Position numbers and translations under genes: made by a program. From Candidatus Stercoripulliclostridium pullicola (GTDB lineage: Bacteria > Bacillota > Clostridia > Christensenellales > DTU072): a stretch of DNA of 8,607 bases. The DNA is taken from contig JADINF010000077.1 in assembly GCA_017694145.1 (NCBI GenBank), forward strand, positions 1-8,607. Reading direction: 5' to 3'. Of the stretch, positions 7,120-8,607 are shown piece by piece. The notes under the pieces are model-generated. The model ran no database searches. It saw only the letters and a program-made list of their open reading frames with translations, and had not been told where the DNA came from. Each line of letters begins with the position of its first letter. Position 1 is the stretch's first letter.

Positions 7120-8406
7120 ATGACCGAAGAAAAGTTCACCGACGCCGCAAAAAGCGGAGCGGACGGAACGGCAAACGAGAAGAACGGTATCGCGGCGGAA
7201 AGCGCCGAGCTCAACGTTCCCGAAGAAGCACAAGTGGCGGGAAATAGCGAAACGGTCGTCCTTAAAGCGGGAAACGGTAAGACAAAATGCCTTAAACCCG
7301 ACAAGGCGCGCGTCGTCGCCGTCATAAAAAAATTGCTTGACAGATGGTTTATCAAAGCCTTTACGGGAATGTCGCAGGGCTTGTTCTGCACGCTGATAGC
7401 GGGCACCATACTCGCGCAGATAGGCGGGTGGATAACCTCGTCGGGTACCGAAGCGGGTATAGCCGTAGGTAACTTCGTCACCGCCGTAGCCAACATAGCT
7501 AAGTCCCTTATGGGCGCGGGAATAGGAGTCGGAATGGCGCACGAGCTCAAAGCGCCCAAGCTCGTTATGTTCTCCGCCGCGGTAGCCGGTATGGCGGGAG
7601 CTTTCTCGGATCAGATAATTGCGGGTACTTACGCGGCTTCGTTCGCGCCCGGCAATCCTATCGGGACTTACGTTGTCGCGCTCATAGCGATAGAGATAGG
7701 TCTGCTCGTTGCGGGGAAGACCAAGGTGGACATCGTCGTCGTGCCGCTTACGATGATGGTCGTCTCGATGCTTGCGGTGTATGTGGCGTATCCTTTCATA
7801 CTGTTCGTAAATCTCATAGGTAAAGGTATTGCGCTCGCTACCGGTATCGCTCCGATATCCATGGGAATAATCATAGCCGTAGCGATGGGAATATTGCTCA
7901 CGTTACCTACCTCCTCTGCGGCTATATGGCTCGTCATAGCGGGCGGCGCGATGGCTGCGGATCCCAATATGCTTATCGCGGGCGGCGCCGCCACGGCAGG
8001 GTGTGCGGCGCACATGGTGGGCTTTGCCGTGCAGAGTTTCCGCGAAAACAAGTGGGGCGGACTGATCGCGCAGGGTATCGGCACAAGCATGCTTCAGATA
8101 CCCAACCTTATGCGACATCCGCTCATAATGGTCCCGCCGATCGTGGCGAGCGCTATAGTCGGACCTCTCGCCACTTCGGTATTCCGCTTGAGATGCACTG
8201 CGGCGGGAGGCGGTATGGGTACATCGGGACTCGTAGGAGTTTTCGGGGTGATCGACGCTTCCGCAGGGCTTATACCCGACTGGCAGATCGCGCTCGGCAT
8301 AATCTTCTGTATGTTCGTTATTCCCGCGGTCGTGTGTTTTGCGGTAAGCGAGATAATGCGTAAAATGGGTTGGATCAAATTCAACGACATGAAACTGGAG
8401 TTATAA
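7120..8406 (+). CDS. PTS EIIC-like sugar permease (PF13303 type), standalone
   Basis: This is a polytopic membrane protein of 428 residues. It matches what I recall of the 'PTS sugar transporter subunit IIC' family PF13303: GMSQGLFCTLIAGTILAQIG early, GAGIGVGMAHELKA, the GKTKVDIVVVPL segment near 199-210, LPTSSAAI at 262-269, FRENKWGGLIAQGIGTSMLQ at 308-327, GGGMGTSGLVG, and the closing MGWIKFNDMKL. Around ten hydrophobic segments are visible between residues 85 and 410. Residues 1-65 are hydrophilic, rich in Ala, Glu, Gly and Lys, probably disordered and cytoplasmic. No EIIA or EIIB domain is fused or adjacent, and the classical GITEP-type EIIC motif is not seen, so phosphotransfer is unproven and the substrate unknown. 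The position behind lacZ suggests a galactoside or related sugar. The start is set by AAGGAG at 7105-7110. It ends on the base before polA. Confidence 0.85.
   Translation: MTEEKFTDAAKSGADGTANEKNGIAAESAELNVPEEAQVAGNSETVVLKAGNGKTKCLKPDKARVVAVIKKLLDRWFIKAFTGMSQGLFCTLIAGTILAQIGGWITSSGTEAGIAVGNFVTAVANIAKSLMGAGIGVGMAHELKAPKLVMFSAAVAGMAGAFSDQIIAGTYAASFAPGNPIGTYVVALIAIEIGLLVAGKTKVDIVVVPLTMMVVSMLAVYVAYPFILFVNLIGKGIALATGIAPISMGIIIAVAMGILLTLPTSSAAIWLVIAGGAMAADPNMLIAGGAATAGCAAHMVGFAVQSFRENKWGGLIAQGIGTSMLQIPNLMRHPLIMVPPIVASAIVGPLATSVFRLRCTAAGGGMGTSGLVGVFGVIDASAGLIPDWQIALGIIFCMFVIPAVVCFAVSEIMRKMGWIKFNDMKLEL
8397..8400 (+). promoter_or_regulatory. polA ribosome binding site within the EIIC 3' end
   Basis: GGAG sits in the penultimate codons of the EIIC gene, six bases before the polA ATG. 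This is good spacing, so polA can initiate directly as well as by coupling. No convincing -10/-35 pair was seen in the final part of the EIIC gene. Confidence 0.65.
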
Positions 8407-8607
8407 ATGACGAAAATCATATTGCTCGACAGCAACAGCCTCATCAACAGAGCGTATTACGCGCTTCCCCCGCTCGAGAACAAGCAGGGCGTCGTCACCA
8501 ACGCCATATTCGGCTACCTCTCCATGCTTGCGCGCCTCATAACGGACGAGGCGCCTACGCATATCGGCGCGGTATTCGACCTTAAAGCGCCCACGTTCAG
8601 GCATAAG
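8407..8607 (+). CDS. polA: DNA polymerase I, N-terminal 5'-nuclease part (3' end outside window)
   Basis: The first 67 residues of DNA polymerase I are present, the enzyme that removes RNA primers and fills gaps in lagging-strand synthesis and repair. The sequence follows the start of the 5'-3' exonuclease domain: ILLDSNSLINRAYYALPPL (residues 5-23), VVTNAIFGYLSML, then IGAVFDLKAPTFRHK. D8 and D58 correspond to metal-binding aspartates of the family. The usual DGNSL is DSNSL here, a mild change. The ATG immediately follows the EIIC stop codon with no gap, and GGAG at 8397-8400 serves it. The reading frame is still open at the window edge, so the Klenow-like polymerase part cannot be checked. 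A standalone 5'-nuclease with the same N-terminus cannot be excluded from 67 residues, but full-length PolA is much more likely. Confidence 0.9.
   Translation, partial: MTKIILLDSNSLINRAYYALPPLENKQGVVTNAIFGYLSMLARLITDEAPTHIGAVFDLKAPTFRHK

Overview
The window reads as a compact, all-plus-strand stretch of a bacterial chromosome, about half G+C, with almost no non-coding DNA. The protein families point to a Firmicutes/Clostridia-type organism, plausibly an anaerobic gut lineage. Supporting signs are the one-step DapL lysine route, a divergent PurA with an EGQLG motif that I recall from clostridial homologues, a patatin-like protein and a PF13303-type EIIC membrane protein of clostridial style, and heavy use of ATA for isoleucine. 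The taxonomic placement is inference from memory of these families.

Region 1 (1-2788) is the end of an operon. It holds the 3' end of dapF (diaminopimelate epimerase), then dapL (LL-diaminopimelate aminotransferase) overlapping it by 8 bases, then purA (adenylosuccinate synthetase) 16 bases later, closed by a strong intrinsic terminator. DapL makes LL-diaminopimelate and DapF epimerises it to the meso form used for lysine and peptidoglycan. PurA commits IMP to AMP. PurA keeps its catalytic Asp and His but has an altered IMP-binding motif.

Region 2 (2789-2898) is the only real intergenic space. It carries a good sigma-70/SigA promoter with an extended -10 and an AT-rich 14-bp palindrome at the expected transcription start.

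Region 3 (2899-8607) is a second, very tightly packed gene string. It contains a full-length LacZ-type GH2 beta-galactosidase, a patatin-like lipid acyl hydrolase one base later, a standalone EIIC-like sugar permease, and the first 67 codons of polA (DNA polymerase I), which abuts the permease stop codon. No terminator or clear promoter was seen between these four genes, so they look co-transcribed. A speculative reading is that the permease, lipase and beta-galactosidase together handle galactosides or galactolipid-derived galactosylglycerol. The join to polA looks like packing of unrelated genes into one transcript.

No tRNA, rRNA, CRISPR array, insertion sequence, phage gene or riboswitch was seen. 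I found no convincing wholly new system. The items most worth checking are the lacZ-patatin-EIIC association, the divergent PurA motif, and the coupling of polA to a sugar-utilisation promoter.
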